64,000 bases of DNA from Flavobacteriales bacterium (GTDB lineage: Bacteria > Bacteroidota > Bacteroidia > Flavobacteriales_F > PHOS-HE28): positions 248,001 to 312,000 of the forward strand of contig JADJCX010000002.1 in NCBI GenBank assembly GCA_016703005.1, in the 5' to 3' direction. The notes beneath the pieces were generated by a model that made no database searches, was not told the DNA's origin, and worked only from the letters and a program-made list of their open reading frames with translations. The translations under genes and the position numbers were made by a program. This document shows positions 20,651-29,945 of this stretch, piece by piece; position 1 is the first letter of the stretch, and the number at the start of each line of letters is the position of its first letter.

Positions 20651-21265
20651 GTGCTCCGCTTCCCGGCGGATCCATCCTTTCCCACGGTGGAAGTCACAGT
20701 CACGGATATCGAAACGCAGTCCCATTGGTCGGCCGGCCTTCGCCGGAACGACCCGGCGACCGTGCGCGCCCTTTACAGCAAGCACTTTCCCACCGTACGG
20801 CACTACGTCTTGCAGAACAGTGGCACCAGCAGCGATGCGCAGGACATGTTCCAAGAGGCGATGACCGTACTGTGGTTGAACGTGAAGGAGGGGCGACTGG
20901 TCCCGGACGCCGACCCCGGCGGATTCCTCTATCGGGTAGCCAAGAACAAATGGCTGGACGTGGTCCGGTCAGCAGCTCACAAGCACATGAAAGTGGTGCA
21001 TGACGACCGCGCACTTGATCATCGCACCGATGCCCCGGACGACATCGAAGAACGCATCGTGCGCTTGCGTGGGGTGTATGACAAGCTCGATGACAAGTGC
21101 CGTGCAGTGCTCGATCAGTTCTATTACGAGCGGAAGGACCTCGCCACCATAGCCGGTGAAATGGGGGTGGAGGAGGAGAGCATCCGCACCATCAAATACC
21201 GTTGCATGATGAAGCTGCGCGCATTCCGCAAGGCCATCAGCGGCGAAGAGAGCGAAGTGATATGA
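20651..21265 (+). CDS. ECF-type RNA polymerase sigma factor
   Basis: 204 residues from a GTG start; a second in-frame GTG at 20687 would give a 192-residue protein that begins closer to the first domain. Sigma region 2 covers about residues 30-100 (NDPATVRALYSKHFPTVRHYV...AQDMFQEAMTVLWLNV...FLYRVAKNKWLDVVR). Region 4 covers about 135-195 (LDDKCRAVLDQFYYERKDLATIAGEMGVEEESIRTIKYRCMMKLR), with a helix-turn-helix. There is no region 1 or 3, as in extracytoplasmic-function sigmas. It overlaps the next gene by 4 bp (ATGA), so the two are translationally coupled. Its promoter region carries the motif shared with both giant repeat genes, so it probably drives them and itself. Confidence 0.88.
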   Translation: MLRFPADPSFPTVEVTVTDIETQSHWSAGLRRNDPATVRALYSKHFPTVRHYVLQNSGTSSDAQDMFQEAMTVLWLNVKEGRLVPDADPGGFLYRVAKNKWLDVVRSAAHKHMKVVHDDRALDHRTDAPDDIEERIVRLRGVYDKLDDKCRAVLDQFYYERKDLATIAGEMGVEEESIRTIKYRCMMKLRAFRKAISGEESEVI

Positions 21266-21987
21266 GCAACAGCGCATTGGATAGACCCACTTTCGAGGCC
21301 ATCGAAGCGTACGTGCTCGATCGCATGAGCGCGAATGAGCGCGCGGTGTTCGAACAGCGACTTACTGGCGATGCAGTTCTGCGTGCAGAAATGGAGCTGG
21401 AACAGGAGAACATACACGCGGTGGAGCTGGGGGGCGTAACGCGCATGCTGAAGTCCATCGCAGCTGAGGAAGTAGCGAGCGGGAAGAGCACGGCGCAGGG
21501 CAACTGGAAGCAATACCTGAAGTATGCCGCCGTTGTTGCGATCATACTGTCCGGTTCGCTCTGGTTGTTGCGGCCATCGGCGAACGAACGGCTCTTCGCT
21601 GAACACTTCGCCGCCGATCCCGGATTGCCCGTGACCATGAGCGCCACCCATGATCATGCCTTCCAAGATGCGATGGTTTCCTACAAGGAAGGCAAGTATG
21701 CCGAGGCGCGCAACAAGTGGGGTCCATTGCTACAAGCCGAACCCATCAACGATACGTTGCGCTATTACGTCGCGAGTGCTTCACTTGCGGATGGCGACGC
21801 CGCCGCCGCGGTGCCGCTGTTCGAGGGTCTTGCGGAAGAGCCGATTTCCGCGTTCAGCGACAAGTCGCGGTGGTTCCTCTTCCTAGCCTACGTGAAGACC
21901 GGTGAAGTAGCGAAGGCGAAAGCGATATCGTTCGATGGTGATCCGACTTACGCCGAACGCGTGCGCGCCATCAAAGCCGAACTGTAG
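21262..21987 (+). CDS. Membrane-anchored anti-sigma-like protein with TPR-like C-terminal domain
   Basis: 241 residues starting in the ATGA overlap with the sigma gene. Residues 1-80 (FEAIEAYVLDRMSANERAVFEQRLTGDAVLRAEMELEQ) have the acidic helical look of a zinc-less anti-sigma domain. One membrane helix follows at about 87-105 (YLKYAAVVAIILSGSLWLL). The region beyond it (about 125-241: FQDAMVSYKEGKYAEARNKWGPLLQAEP...YYVASASLADGDAAAAVPLFEGL) is helical with TPR spacing and should lie in the periplasm. The arrangement fits a sigma-sequestering sensor. No HxxxCxxC zinc motif is seen. Role is inferred from context and layout. Confidence 0.75.
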   Translation: MSNSALDRPTFEAIEAYVLDRMSANERAVFEQRLTGDAVLRAEMELEQENIHAVELGGVTRMLKSIAAEEVASGKSTAQGNWKQYLKYAAVVAIILSGSLWLLRPSANERLFAEHFAADPGLPVTMSATHDHAFQDAMVSYKEGKYAEARNKWGPLLQAEPINDTLRYYVASASLADGDAAAAVPLFEGLAEEPISAFSDKSRWFLFLAYVKTGEVAKAKAISFDGDPTYAERVRAIKAEL

Positions 21988-21992
21988 TAGCG

Positions 21993-24900
21993 ATGCGTAT
22001 CGCGTTGTCGTTGACCATGCTGTTCGTTGCGATCACGGCGATCGGGCAAGGCTCCGGTCGGTTGGCGGAACGACACCTGCGCATCAGTGCTTTGCACAAA
22101 GCGGAGGACCATGTGGCGACGGTCAAGGAGATCGAGCTTCAACTGAAAGAGGCCGTCGGTACCCCTTGGCAGGATTCGATCTACCGCTACACGTACGCAC
22201 TGGGGCGTGCCGTATGGAAATCGGAGAGTGCTGATGCGGGTGTGGCCTCTGCTGAACGCGTGCTGGCGCTGGTGAAGAGCATCGACAAGAACGTGTTGCA
22301 CCAATTGGATGCCATGGACGACGTAGCCCGGCTCTATTTCGGCATGGGCCGCATGCTCGATGCTGCCCGCGCTGATTCAGCCGCGCTCGTGTTCGCCGAT
22401 GCGCACAAGGAAGTACCGCTCATCCGGCGTGGCAAAGCACGTCAACGTCTCGCGCTCGATTATTCCAGTATGGGCGACTATGAACCATCGCTGAGGTACT
22501 ACCTCGATGCGAAAGCCACTTACGAGCGATCGGACACGTTGCTCGCCACCAACATGAGCGATGCGTGCAGCGGAGTTGGATCAGCTTGCTGGCATCTGGG
22601 CCGACCGCGCGAAGCAGAACCCTATTACAAGATGGCGCTCGATTTCCTGGGCAAGAGCAGCGATCCGCGCAAGCCCTTCCGCATGGCAGGCACGCTCATC
22701 AACCTGGGCATCCTTTGGCAGGATGTGGGCGACTTCGCGCGTAGCAAAGCGAACTATCTGGAGAGCATTCGGCTGTGCGGGTCGGTGGCGGATACTGCTA
22801 CGGACCCCGCCTTCCGTGATGAAGCGATCATGGGGCGCACTCGTGGGTACGTCAATTTGGCTACGGTCTATTTCGCCATGGGCGACGATGGGCGCTCGCG
22901 CCAACTGTTGGAGTTGGCCTTGAAGGACCGACAAGTCCTGCTCGAACCGGACGACCCCAAGTTGCTCGGCGTGCAGGACCGGCTCGCGGATCTGGAGATC
23001 GAGGCAAAGAACTTCACCAAGGCGGAGGTGCATGTGCGCCGCTATGTGGACGCTTGTGAGAAGTACTTCGGAACACGCAGTGAGGACTACATCCGCGCTT
23101 GTGCGAAGCTGGCCAAGGTGTATGCGGGGCTCGGTCGGCTATTGATCGCGGATTCGCTCTTCGAACGAAGCATCACATTGCACAAGGCGATGGAGAACGC
23201 GGACACGGACCCCGAGTTGGCTTTGGCGCTCCAACAACGCGCCGCCTTCCGCATTCAACAAGACCGAATGTCCGATGCGCTCGCTGATCTGAAAGAGGCG
23301 CGTGCCATCATAGAGCGCGTGCATGACCCATCGTATTACAAGCTCGCGACGTACGACCTGTTCCTCGCCGAAGCATCCTTCGCCGCTGGCGATCCGCGCG
23401 CCGCGCACCGCTATGCCACACGCGCGCTCGCCCTGGTGCAGGACCGCGTTGACGCACTGAAGGCCACAGCGATCCCCCAGACTTTCGCACAACCTTACCT
23501 GTTGCCTGACGCCCTGTACTGGAAGGTGATGGCCGAGCGCGCCATGGACAGTAGCGCTGAACGTGCCAACTGGATGTCGGAAATGGATCTCGGTGTGTTG
23601 GCGCTCGCTCGCAACAAGGCCGCCTACGATGATGAAGGTTCACAACTCGGCCTCATCGGCGATCAGAAGGACTTCTTCCATCTGGCGATCGACGTGGCCT
23701 ACGAGGACTGGCAGCGCGAGGGTTCGGACAAAGGCTTGGATCGCTTCCTTGATCTCACGGAGGCCGATCGCTCGATCCTGTTGAAGAGCCGATTGAACGA
23801 CTTCAGCGGCATCCGTTTCGCCGGTGTGCCCGATTCCATCATCACGCGCGAAGGCCAACTGATCGCTGCGTTGGATATCGAACCCGAGGACCGCGCCGCC
23901 ACCAAGGATCTTGACAAGCGCGAGAAGGCGTTGGCCGACTTTCTCACGCGCTTGAGCAAGGAGCACCCCGACTATTTCAACCTGCGCTACGGCGATCCGC
24001 ATGTGAGCATTGCCGACCTGCGCAAGCAACTGGTAACGCCCGAGCAGAGCCTCTTGGCGTACGCCATCACCGGTGAGCACGTGTACATGCTGGTGGTGCG
24101 TGCGGACACGGCCGTCTTGTTGCAAGCGCCCAAGAAAGGCTTGGCCGATGCGGTGAAGGCGCTGAACGCGGCCGTGGCCTCGCGCGATGCCGATGCTTAC
24201 ACCCGTACTGCGCACCAACTCCATCAACTCGTTTTCGCTCCGGTGGCCCACTTGCTCACCACCCAGCGCCTGCTCATCATCCCCGATGGTGCATTGCACA
24301 CGGTGAACTTCGAAGCATTGCTGGATGCACCGTGTACCCCGGCCGACTTCCGCAGCCACCTGCTGCTGCAGCGCTATGCCATTGCGTATCTGTTGAGTGC
24401 CACCACGGCTGTGCAGTTCTCCGATCTCGCACGCGAACGAACGAAAGGTGTTCTCGCCATCGCACCGGGCTTCACCGATGAACTGAAACAGGACTACCTG
24501 GCTCGTGTGCAGGACTCCACGTTGGTTGACCGTCAGTTCCTCGGTCTCGTACGGCAGCCGTTCGCAATGAGCACTGCTGAAGGACTTGGAGGAAGCCTAT
24601 CGGCGCGGGTGATGGTGGGCGGCGATGCGAGCGAGCAAGGCTTCCGCGCGGCGGCGAACGAGTACGGCATCCTCCATTTGGGAACGCACGCGGAGATGAA
24701 CGCTGCTTCGCCCATGTATTCGCGCCTGGTCCTGAGCAAGGATGGCCAGGGCGCCGATGCTGACGCGGATGGCTACCTGCACGCCTACGAGATCTACGAG
24801 CTGGACCTGCGTGCGCAGCTTGCGGTGCTCACCGCTTGCGAAACCGGCATTGGCAAGAACGTCGATGGCGAAGGCGTGCGTTCGCTCGGTTACAGTTTCG

Positions 24901-25214
24901 CGTACGCGGGGTGCCCCAGCTTGGTCATGTCGTTGTGGAGCATTGATGAGAAGGTGAGCTCCGAGATCATCACGCGTTTCTACGAGCACCTCGCTGACGG
25001 TATGCCCAAGCACGAGGCCCTCCGACAAGCCAAGCTCGATCACCTGTCAACGGCGAGCGATGAACTGGCACTGCCCTATTACTGGGCGGGCATGGTGCTC
25101 GTGGGCGATGTCTCCCCTGTGGAAGTCGGCACGCCGTGGGTGACCTACGTCCTGTGGGTCGCCACAGGCGCAGTGCTCCTCTTCATCGCGCTCTGGTGGC
25201 GAAAGCGTAAGTAA
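21993..25214 (+). CDS. TPR protein with C-terminal CHAT protease domain and membrane tail
   Basis: 1073 residues, starting 5 nt after the previous stop. It has an N-terminal signal peptide (MRIALSLTMLFVAITAIGQG). Residues about 100-500 form TPR-like helical repeats. The CHAT (caspase-like, clan CD) domain covers about 680-1035: RLLIIPDGALHTVNFEALL, then catalytic His899 in YGILHLGTHAEM and Cys949 in LAVLTACETGIG, then PSLVMSLWSIDE. A single membrane helix with a basic end (about 1047-1073, YVLWVATGAVLLFIALWWRKRK) closes the protein. Signal peptide plus C-terminal helix would place the protease in the periplasm, tethered to the inner membrane. It is the third gene of the sigma / anti-sigma operon, so the anti-sigma protein or the giant surface proteins are candidate substrates (inference). 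Confidence 0.9.
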   Translation: MRIALSLTMLFVAITAIGQGSGRLAERHLRISALHKAEDHVATVKEIELQLKEAVGTPWQDSIYRYTYALGRAVWKSESADAGVASAERVLALVKSIDKNVLHQLDAMDDVARLYFGMGRMLDAARADSAALVFADAHKEVPLIRRGKARQRLALDYSSMGDYEPSLRYYLDAKATYERSDTLLATNMSDACSGVGSACWHLGRPREAEPYYKMALDFLGKSSDPRKPFRMAGTLINLGILWQDVGDFARSKANYLESIRLCGSVADTATDPAFRDEAIMGRTRGYVNLATVYFAMGDDGRSRQLLELALKDRQVLLEPDDPKLLGVQDRLADLEIEAKNFTKAEVHVRRYVDACEKYFGTRSEDYIRACAKLAKVYAGLGRLLIADSLFERSITLHKAMENADTDPELALALQQRAAFRIQQDRMSDALADLKEARAIIERVHDPSYYKLATYDLFLAEASFAAGDPRAAHRYATRALALVQDRVDALKATAIPQTFAQPYLLPDALYWKVMAERAMDSSAERANWMSEMDLGVLALARNKAAYDDEGSQLGLIGDQKDFFHLAIDVAYEDWQREGSDKGLDRFLDLTEADRSILLKSRLNDFSGIRFAGVPDSIITREGQLIAALDIEPEDRAATKDLDKREKALADFLTRLSKEHPDYFNLRYGDPHVSIADLRKQLVTPEQSLLAYAITGEHVYMLVVRADTAVLLQAPKKGLADAVKALNAAVASRDADAYTRTAHQLHQLVFAPVAHLLTTQRLLIIPDGALHTVNFEALLDAPCTPADFRSHLLLQRYAIAYLLSATTAVQFSDLARERTKGVLAIAPGFTDELKQDYLARVQDSTLVDRQFLGLVRQPFAMSTAEGLGGSLSARVMVGGDASEQGFRAAANEYGILHLGTHAEMNAASPMYSRLVLSKDGQGADADADGYLHAYEIYELDLRAQLAVLTACETGIGKNVDGEGVRSLGYSFAYAGCPSLVMSLWSIDEKVSSEIITRFYEHLADGMPKHEALRQAKLDHLSTASDELALPYYWAGMVLVGDVSPVEVGTPWVTYVLWVATGAVLLFIALWWRKRK

Positions 25215-25245
25215 GACTCACGACTCCCAACTCACGACTCCTCAC

Positions 25246-26523
25246 TCACTCCAGCATCACCGGCATATCCTTCGGATGCTTCACACTGTAGCTGAAGCCG
25301 AGCTTCTTGGTAGCCTTCGGTTCCACCGTGATATTCCATGTGAGCTGTCCGGTCTGCTCGTTCACTATTGCGTCAGGACTCTCGATCAGCTTCACCTCGA
25401 TCTCGCTCTGTGGGCTCAGCGGATGTTGGTCGCGTACTTCAATGTCGATGGCGCTGCCCTTCGTGTTGCGCACGCTGATGTCGAAGCCCACCGTGTTGGT
25501 GCGCTTGCCACCGATCACCGCTTTATCGTTGGTGCTCTTGCGGCGCACGCGCTCCACCACCACACCCTTGTCGCGGCCGAGTGACACGTCGAGCGTGTCC
25601 TTGGTCTGCTGCAGGTTCAGGTAGCTCTGGCCCACGTAGGTGCCCTCGAAGAACACGTTGGCGGTGCCGGGCAGCAGGTTCAGGTCTTCCCAGCCTGTGG
25701 TGCGCGCGTAGAGGAAGGCGTCCTTGTCCAGCTTCGGGGTAACGAAGTGCTTGTAGATCGCGGGCACAGTGTGTGTCTTCACGGCAACGGTGTGAGCGAG
25801 CCCATCGGCAGGCACACTGAAGGGTGCATCGATGGAGAACTCGATCGTGGTGGTGTTGTACACCACGGTGTTCGCCACTTCGAGCAAGGCTTCCGTGTCT
25901 TCAGCCCGCTGCCCATCGCCGTTCGACCAACCATAGGCTACGGCCGGTGCCATTGCTTTTTCATCATCCATCCGTGACCTGTACTTCTTCCTGCCTCCGG
26001 ATATGGTTTCCAACATGTACGGTTGCTGCAACACCCATGCGCTCAACATCGGCATGTTGCCACCGAGGGTCGGGTTGCCGCTGCTCAAGGCCAGATCCAC
26101 CTTGGTCCAATCCTCGCCGGTGTTGTTGATCACTTGCGCCTTCATCAACAGTTCGATCGGCGTGCTGGTGCTCTTGGCGCGCAGGTCGTACGCGGGTGTC
26201 CATCCGGCGTCACTCACGAAATAATTCAGTGTGAAAGTCGCGGCGACTTCCACCGGTGCGTCGATCTCCACCACGATCTCGCTCGTGGGCCGGTGTTGCT
26301 CGCCTTGGTATTGCGCAAGCTGCGCGCGCAGCTTGTCCGCTTCACGACCGATCTCCGTGAGTTTCTCTTGCTGCGCCAGCCAGTTGGCCTTGGTCACTTT
26401 CAAGCGCTCGCGCACGTAATCGTTCACCGCCGTGAGCTGTGCCGCGGTCAATCCGTTCTGCGCACCGCCGATGCTGCTGTTCTTGTTGAGCAGTTGCTCC
26501 TCGTTCACCCACACATCCTGCAT
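25246..26523 (-). CDS. DUF4139 (mucoidy inhibitor MuiA-like) protein, N-terminus missing
   Basis: The 425 readable residues cover the C-terminal DUF4139 region: EIVVEIDAPVEVAATFTLNYFVSDAGWTPAYDLRAKS..., ALSSGNPTLGGNMP, and the end ITVEPKATKKLGFSYSVKHPKDMPVMLE. Homologous-looking coiled-coil coding continues upstream of the ATG at 26523 (ALKKLEKDWAYEKA) but meets two stops (TAA TGA) at 26572-26577, and only about 80 bp separate this from the CotH gene. Family members are usually 500-650 residues with an N-terminal DUF4140 domain, which is absent here. So the gene has lost its 5' part by deletion or misassembly; ATG 26523 is only a possible start. Product function is poorly known. Confidence 0.75.
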   Translation of the reverse strand: MQDVWVNEEQLLNKNSSIGGAQNGLTAAQLTAVNDYVRERLKVTKANWLAQQEKLTEIGREADKLRAQLAQYQGEQHRPTSEIVVEIDAPVEVAATFTLNYFVSDAGWTPAYDLRAKSTSTPIELLMKAQVINNTGEDWTKVDLALSSGNPTLGGNMPMLSAWVLQQPYMLETISGGRKKYRSRMDDEKAMAPAVAYGWSNGDGQRAEDTEALLEVANTVVYNTTTIEFSIDAPFSVPADGLAHTVAVKTHTVPAIYKHFVTPKLDKDAFLYARTTGWEDLNLLPGTANVFFEGTYVGQSYLNLQQTKDTLDVSLGRDKGVVVERVRRKSTNDKAVIGGKRTNTVGFDISVRNTKGSAIDIEVRDQHPLSPQSEIEVKLIESPDAIVNEQTGQLTWNITVEPKATKKLGFSYSVKHPKDMPVMLE

Positions 26524-26597
26524 GGCCTTTTCGTAGGCCCAATCCTTCTCCAGTTTCTTGAGCGCGGGCGTTCATTAGGGGGAGCGGTTGGTGGAAC

Positions 26598-26628
26598 AAA
26601 GAAAGAGCGGCGCTCTTGTGCGCCGCTC
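26598..26628 (-). terminator. Rho-independent terminator after the CotH gene
   Basis: On the minus strand GAGCGGCGC and GCGCCGCTC form a 9-bp GC stem with a 6-base loop, followed by TTTCTTTG. It lies about 30 nt beyond the stop codon at 26656. Confidence 0.85.
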
Positions 26629-26655
26629 CCCTGTACACATTCAATGCCGAAGGGT

Positions 26656-28743
26656 TCAATGCACGCACTGCACCGGCAGCCGCAGCGCACCGTTACGGTC
26701 CTGCGCCGTAAGCACATACATGCCGGGGTTCAGCGTGGCCCCCGTCCATACATCGCACTTGCCGCCGGAGCAGCTCACTGACTTGTCCAGCACCAACCGG
26801 CCTTGCGCATCGTGCAATGTGATGCGCACTGGGCCATCGGGCTGTTGCGGTAGCTGCACCGTGAACCGGTCGGTGAACGGATCCGGGTATACGCTTCCGG
26901 TTTCCTGCTGCTGTTGGTCTGCAACACCCACATGCAAGCAGCCGCCAACGTTATCGGGCCAATTCACATCCAGCCATGCGGTGCGCAGCAGTATCCAATC
27001 CTTCAACTCCTGTACTTCACCTGCGTAGTCCATTGGTATGGGGCCGGGGTTGGGCCACACCCACGTACCGAGGATCGGCCACACATTGAAGTTGCGCTGT
27101 TGGCTTTCGTCCAAGTGCACGGCCATGGTATCGCACCACGCCAACAGGCTGTCGGTGTGAAGCGGCCCGCTGCGCAGTTCATCCCAACGGCAGCGCAGGC
27201 TGTCGGTGAACGACTGGTCCTCCAGGAAACGCCACCACCAGAACGGTACCATTTTCCCGCCGGGACAATCGTAGTTGAGGTTGTAGGCCCAGCCGGTGTA
27301 AGCGCTGCCGTTGCAGTAATCAGCGTTGTGCCACGATAGGTCGAAGTCCCACAGTGGACCCATGGTGAGTTTGCCGCCGTTGCTGCGCTTGTCCTTGTGC
27401 AGGAAGGTGCTCAGGCGGTAACCGTCCACGTTGCGACCCATCTCGTTCACGATGAGGAAGTCGATGAACGAACGCTGGTCGATGTACTGCGCGTAGCCCA
27501 GCACCGGATCGGTGAACTGCGGCCCGATCAACGTCGTTTCGAAACTGTCGATGTACGCTTCGATGTAGTTGCGCTGCTGCTGTGCGGGATCATCCGGATA
27601 GTCATAGATGAATTCGATCACCTCGTTGCCTGGCGCGTTCGGCGGCGGGTACTGCGAGTTCCATGCGACACTGTTGTTGCCCTGCGCCCAATCGATCTTC
27701 ACGATGTAGCCGCCGGTAACGCTGTCGCCCGCCAGATCATCGGGGTCCAGCTTCGCGATGTCCACACGATCGTTGTCGCGCTTGATCTTCTCGGTGAAGA
27801 CGTAGGTGCCGAGGTACTGGCCATCGAGCACCAGTTCCACGTGCTGCGTGCGCGGCGCCCAGTGGCCCATGCTGCGCCCCAGGTGGTAGGTGATGGCATT
27901 GTTCAGCAACGACTTGTCGCTGTAGTTCGCGCTCAGTATCCAGTCGCTTTCGGTGGGCATGCCCAGCAGCGCCACGCTGGTGTCGTTATCGTTCGCATCC
28001 CACAGTTCAAGACCGTAGCTCTTCTTAGGGAACATGAGCGAACTGTTGCCGCGCAGTTCAATGCCGATGCGCCCGTTGTAGTCGGTGAAGGGGTCGGTGA
28101 TGTCGTTGCGCACGCCGGGTGCGTTGTTGATGATGCCCATCGTTGCGGGCACCTTCGGCTCGTTGGGTATGGCGCTTTCGGTATTGATGACCACGATGGG
28201 CAGGTTGCTGCTTTGCACGCTGAAGTACGTGGCCGGATCGTTGCCGAAGCTGATGGACCAATCCAGCAAACTGCCAGCATCGGCGAACGGATAGGTATCG
28301 AGGATGCGCAGTTTCCAGATGCCGTTCGGGTCCTGCCCGTTGTTCACCACGCCCATTTGCTGCATGGGCCGCCAGTCGCCGGTATAGGGCTGGGCGCCGT
28401 TGACGATGAGGTTCGTGGCATCGGCACGGAAACAGGTATTGGTATAGAAATCCTGGTCGCCGCCGTTGCCACCCACGAGCAGCGCGGCTGTGCCATCGGG
28501 CGCCACGATGGTGATGTCCAGATCGGCGATCCACGAGTGCTCCACGGTGATGCACACCTGCTCCAGCCCGAAGTTCACCGTGTCGATGCTGTTGGGCAAG
28601 GCGTTGACGTTGATCTCGAATTCGTACCACGATCCATCATCGGGTATGGGGCCGCCCGTGTTGGTGAAGGTTTGCGCCGTACTGGTGAGGGAAGTCACGA
28701 TCAACCCGAGCGCAACGATGATCTTTGCCGTCATGGCGCGCAA
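26656..28743 (-). CDS. CotH-kinase-family secreted protein with P-domain and T9SS sorting domain
   Basis: 695 residues. A signal peptide (MTAKIIVALGLIVTSLTSTAQ; a second ATG at 28734 is an equally good start) leads into a proprotein-convertase P-like domain (about 25-165, ITVEHSWIADLDITIVAPDGT...DTYPFADAGSLLDWSISF). The CotH kinase domain covers about 175-540, with the typical start VVINTESAIPNEPKVPATMGI, then ELRGNSSLMFPKKSYGLEL, the basic GTYVFTEKIKRDNDRVDI and the acidic MGPLWDFDLSWHN. CotH proteins phosphorylate protein Ser/Thr in spore coats and are common as secreted proteins here. The last about 85 residues (VYPDPFTDRFTVQLP...GMYVLTAQDRNGALRLPVQ) are a T9SS type A domain. It is a single gene with its own terminator. 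Confidence 0.9.
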   Translation of the reverse strand: MRAMTAKIIVALGLIVTSLTSTAQTFTNTGGPIPDDGSWYEFEINVNALPNSIDTVNFGLEQVCITVEHSWIADLDITIVAPDGTAALLVGGNGGDQDFYTNTCFRADATNLIVNGAQPYTGDWRPMQQMGVVNNGQDPNGIWKLRILDTYPFADAGSLLDWSISFGNDPATYFSVQSSNLPIVVINTESAIPNEPKVPATMGIINNAPGVRNDITDPFTDYNGRIGIELRGNSSLMFPKKSYGLELWDANDNDTSVALLGMPTESDWILSANYSDKSLLNNAITYHLGRSMGHWAPRTQHVELVLDGQYLGTYVFTEKIKRDNDRVDIAKLDPDDLAGDSVTGGYIVKIDWAQGNNSVAWNSQYPPPNAPGNEVIEFIYDYPDDPAQQQRNYIEAYIDSFETTLIGPQFTDPVLGYAQYIDQRSFIDFLIVNEMGRNVDGYRLSTFLHKDKRSNGGKLTMGPLWDFDLSWHNADYCNGSAYTGWAYNLNYDCPGGKMVPFWWWRFLEDQSFTDSLRCRWDELRSGPLHTDSLLAWCDTMAVHLDESQQRNFNVWPILGTWVWPNPGPIPMDYAGEVQELKDWILLRTAWLDVNWPDNVGGCLHVGVADQQQQETGSVYPDPFTDRFTVQLPQQPDGPVRITLHDAQGRLVLDKSVSCSGGKCDVWTGATLNPGMYVLTAQDRNGALRLPVQCVH

Positions 28744-28819
28744 ATTAGATGCGCGCCCACATCCAACCTTCCGCCTTCACTCTCCCCCCTTTCCCCTTAC
28801 CCCTTCACCCTTCCCCACC

Positions 28820-29209
28820 ATGCTCCGCTCCCTCCTCCCCATTGCAACGCTCACCATCGCCTTGCTCTCGACCGGTTGCTCCAACGCACAGGCACCTGCT
28901 GAAGTAACCCCGCAAGAATTCGCGGCACTGGCTGATAAAGACAATTTCATACTGCTGGATGTGCGCACTCCCGAGGAATGGAACGCCGGCCGTATGAAGG
29001 ATGCCGTACACATCGATTGGTACGCTGACGATTTCACCGCGCGTGTGTCCAAGCTGGACAAGTCGAAGCCCGTGCTGGTGTACTGCGCCTCCGGTGGCCG
29101 CAGCAGCGAAGCTCAGGATGCCATGCGCGATCTTGGATTCAAACAAGTGGTGAACCTGGATGGCGGAATGAAGGCGTGGCGCGCCGCTGGGCTGCCCGTG
29201 GTGAAGTGA
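28820..29209 (+). CDS. Rhodanese-like lipoprotein
   Basis: 129 residues. The N-terminus is a lipoprotein signal (LLSTGC, lipid-bearing Cys20). A single rhodanese domain follows: LDVRTPEEWNAGRMKDAVHIDW, catalytic Cys89 in VYCASGGRSSEA, and VVNLDGGMKAW. It would be a periplasmic, membrane-attached sulfurtransferase or persulfide carrier. It is divergent from the CotH gene. The start was chosen at the lipoprotein signal; longer readings upstream overlap the CotH gene and are unlikely. Confidence 0.9.
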   Translation: MLRSLLPIATLTIALLSTGCSNAQAPAEVTPQEFAALADKDNFILLDVRTPEEWNAGRMKDAVHIDWYADDFTARVSKLDKSKPVLVYCASGGRSSEAQDAMRDLGFKQVVNLDGGMKAWRAAGLPVVK

Positions 29210-29285
29210 GGGTGTGGACTTTTGCACGGCAAGTGCTGCGGCCGGTCAGGAGGTAGGGAGTCCACGCAAGAGTGATGAGGTGCTG

Positions 29286-29945
29286 TCACTTCACCGTCTT
29301 CACCACCCCCAACCACGCATCGATCACTGCGTGCAACGTCGGGAAGGTTTCGGCGCGCATGCGCAGCACTTCATCGCGGTCCATCCACTTCACTTCGGTA
29401 ATGTCCTCATCGGCCTCTGCCACGAGCTTCTCGCTGGAACTGGTGCGCATCAGGAACCAGTCCGTGCGTTTCAGGTAGTGGCCGCCCTTGTGGTCGTAGG
29501 TATGCCAAGTAACGGCCAATGGTGTGTGACTTCCGTCGGCTATGGTGTCGACGATCTCAACGTGTTTCAATCCACATTCCTCCATCACCTCGCGCACGGC
29601 GGCATCGGGCACGGCTTCGCCCTTGTCCAGTTTTCCCTTGGGCAGGTCCCACCGGTTGCGGCGGTACATGGCCAACAGGCGGCCCCGCTCGTCGGTTACT
29701 GCGCCACCGGCCGCGTGCACAAAGGCGAAGCGCGCGCTGAACCATTCCCACAAGCGCGATGGCTCCGGGTGGGTGAGCAGCAGCGTGTCGGCCATGGATC
29801 CTTCGAACGCGCGCAGCACGTTTTTGAGGTGTTGCGCGTCTGTGATGGGATGTTCCTCGACGGTGCCGTAAGAAGGTAGCAGGGTCGCGACAGCCCCCAT
29901 CACCACCGCTCGCTCGCCGATCCAAACCACATACTTTCGCTGCAT
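29286..29945 (-). CDS. NUDIX hydrolase
   Basis: 219 residues. The Nudix box is complete: GKLDKGEAVPDAAVREVMEE followed by CGL at about residues 104-126, with the REVMEE metal ligands. A distinct N-terminal part of about 75 residues (MQRKYVVWIGERAVVMG...EGSMADTLLLTHPEPSRLWEWF) precedes it. The substrate cannot be told from sequence. The ATG shares two bases with the ATG of pyrE on the other strand (CATG at 29943-29946), so the promoters must lie inside the opposite gene or the mRNAs are nearly leaderless. Confidence 0.88.
   Translation of the reverse strand: MQRKYVVWIGERAVVMGAVATLLPSYGTVEEHPITDAQHLKNVLRAFEGSMADTLLLTHPEPSRLWEWFSARFAFVHAAGGAVTDERGRLLAMYRRNRWDLPKGKLDKGEAVPDAAVREVMEECGLKHVEIVDTIADGSHTPLAVTWHTYDHKGGHYLKRTDWFLMRTSSSEKLVAEADEDITEVKWMDRDEVLRMRAETFPTLHAVIDAWLGVVKTVK

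Noticed and set aside
27397..28902. A plus-strand open frame of 501 codons opposite the CotH gene.
   Set aside because: Antisense shadow; CotH, P-domain and sorting motifs are all on the minus strand.
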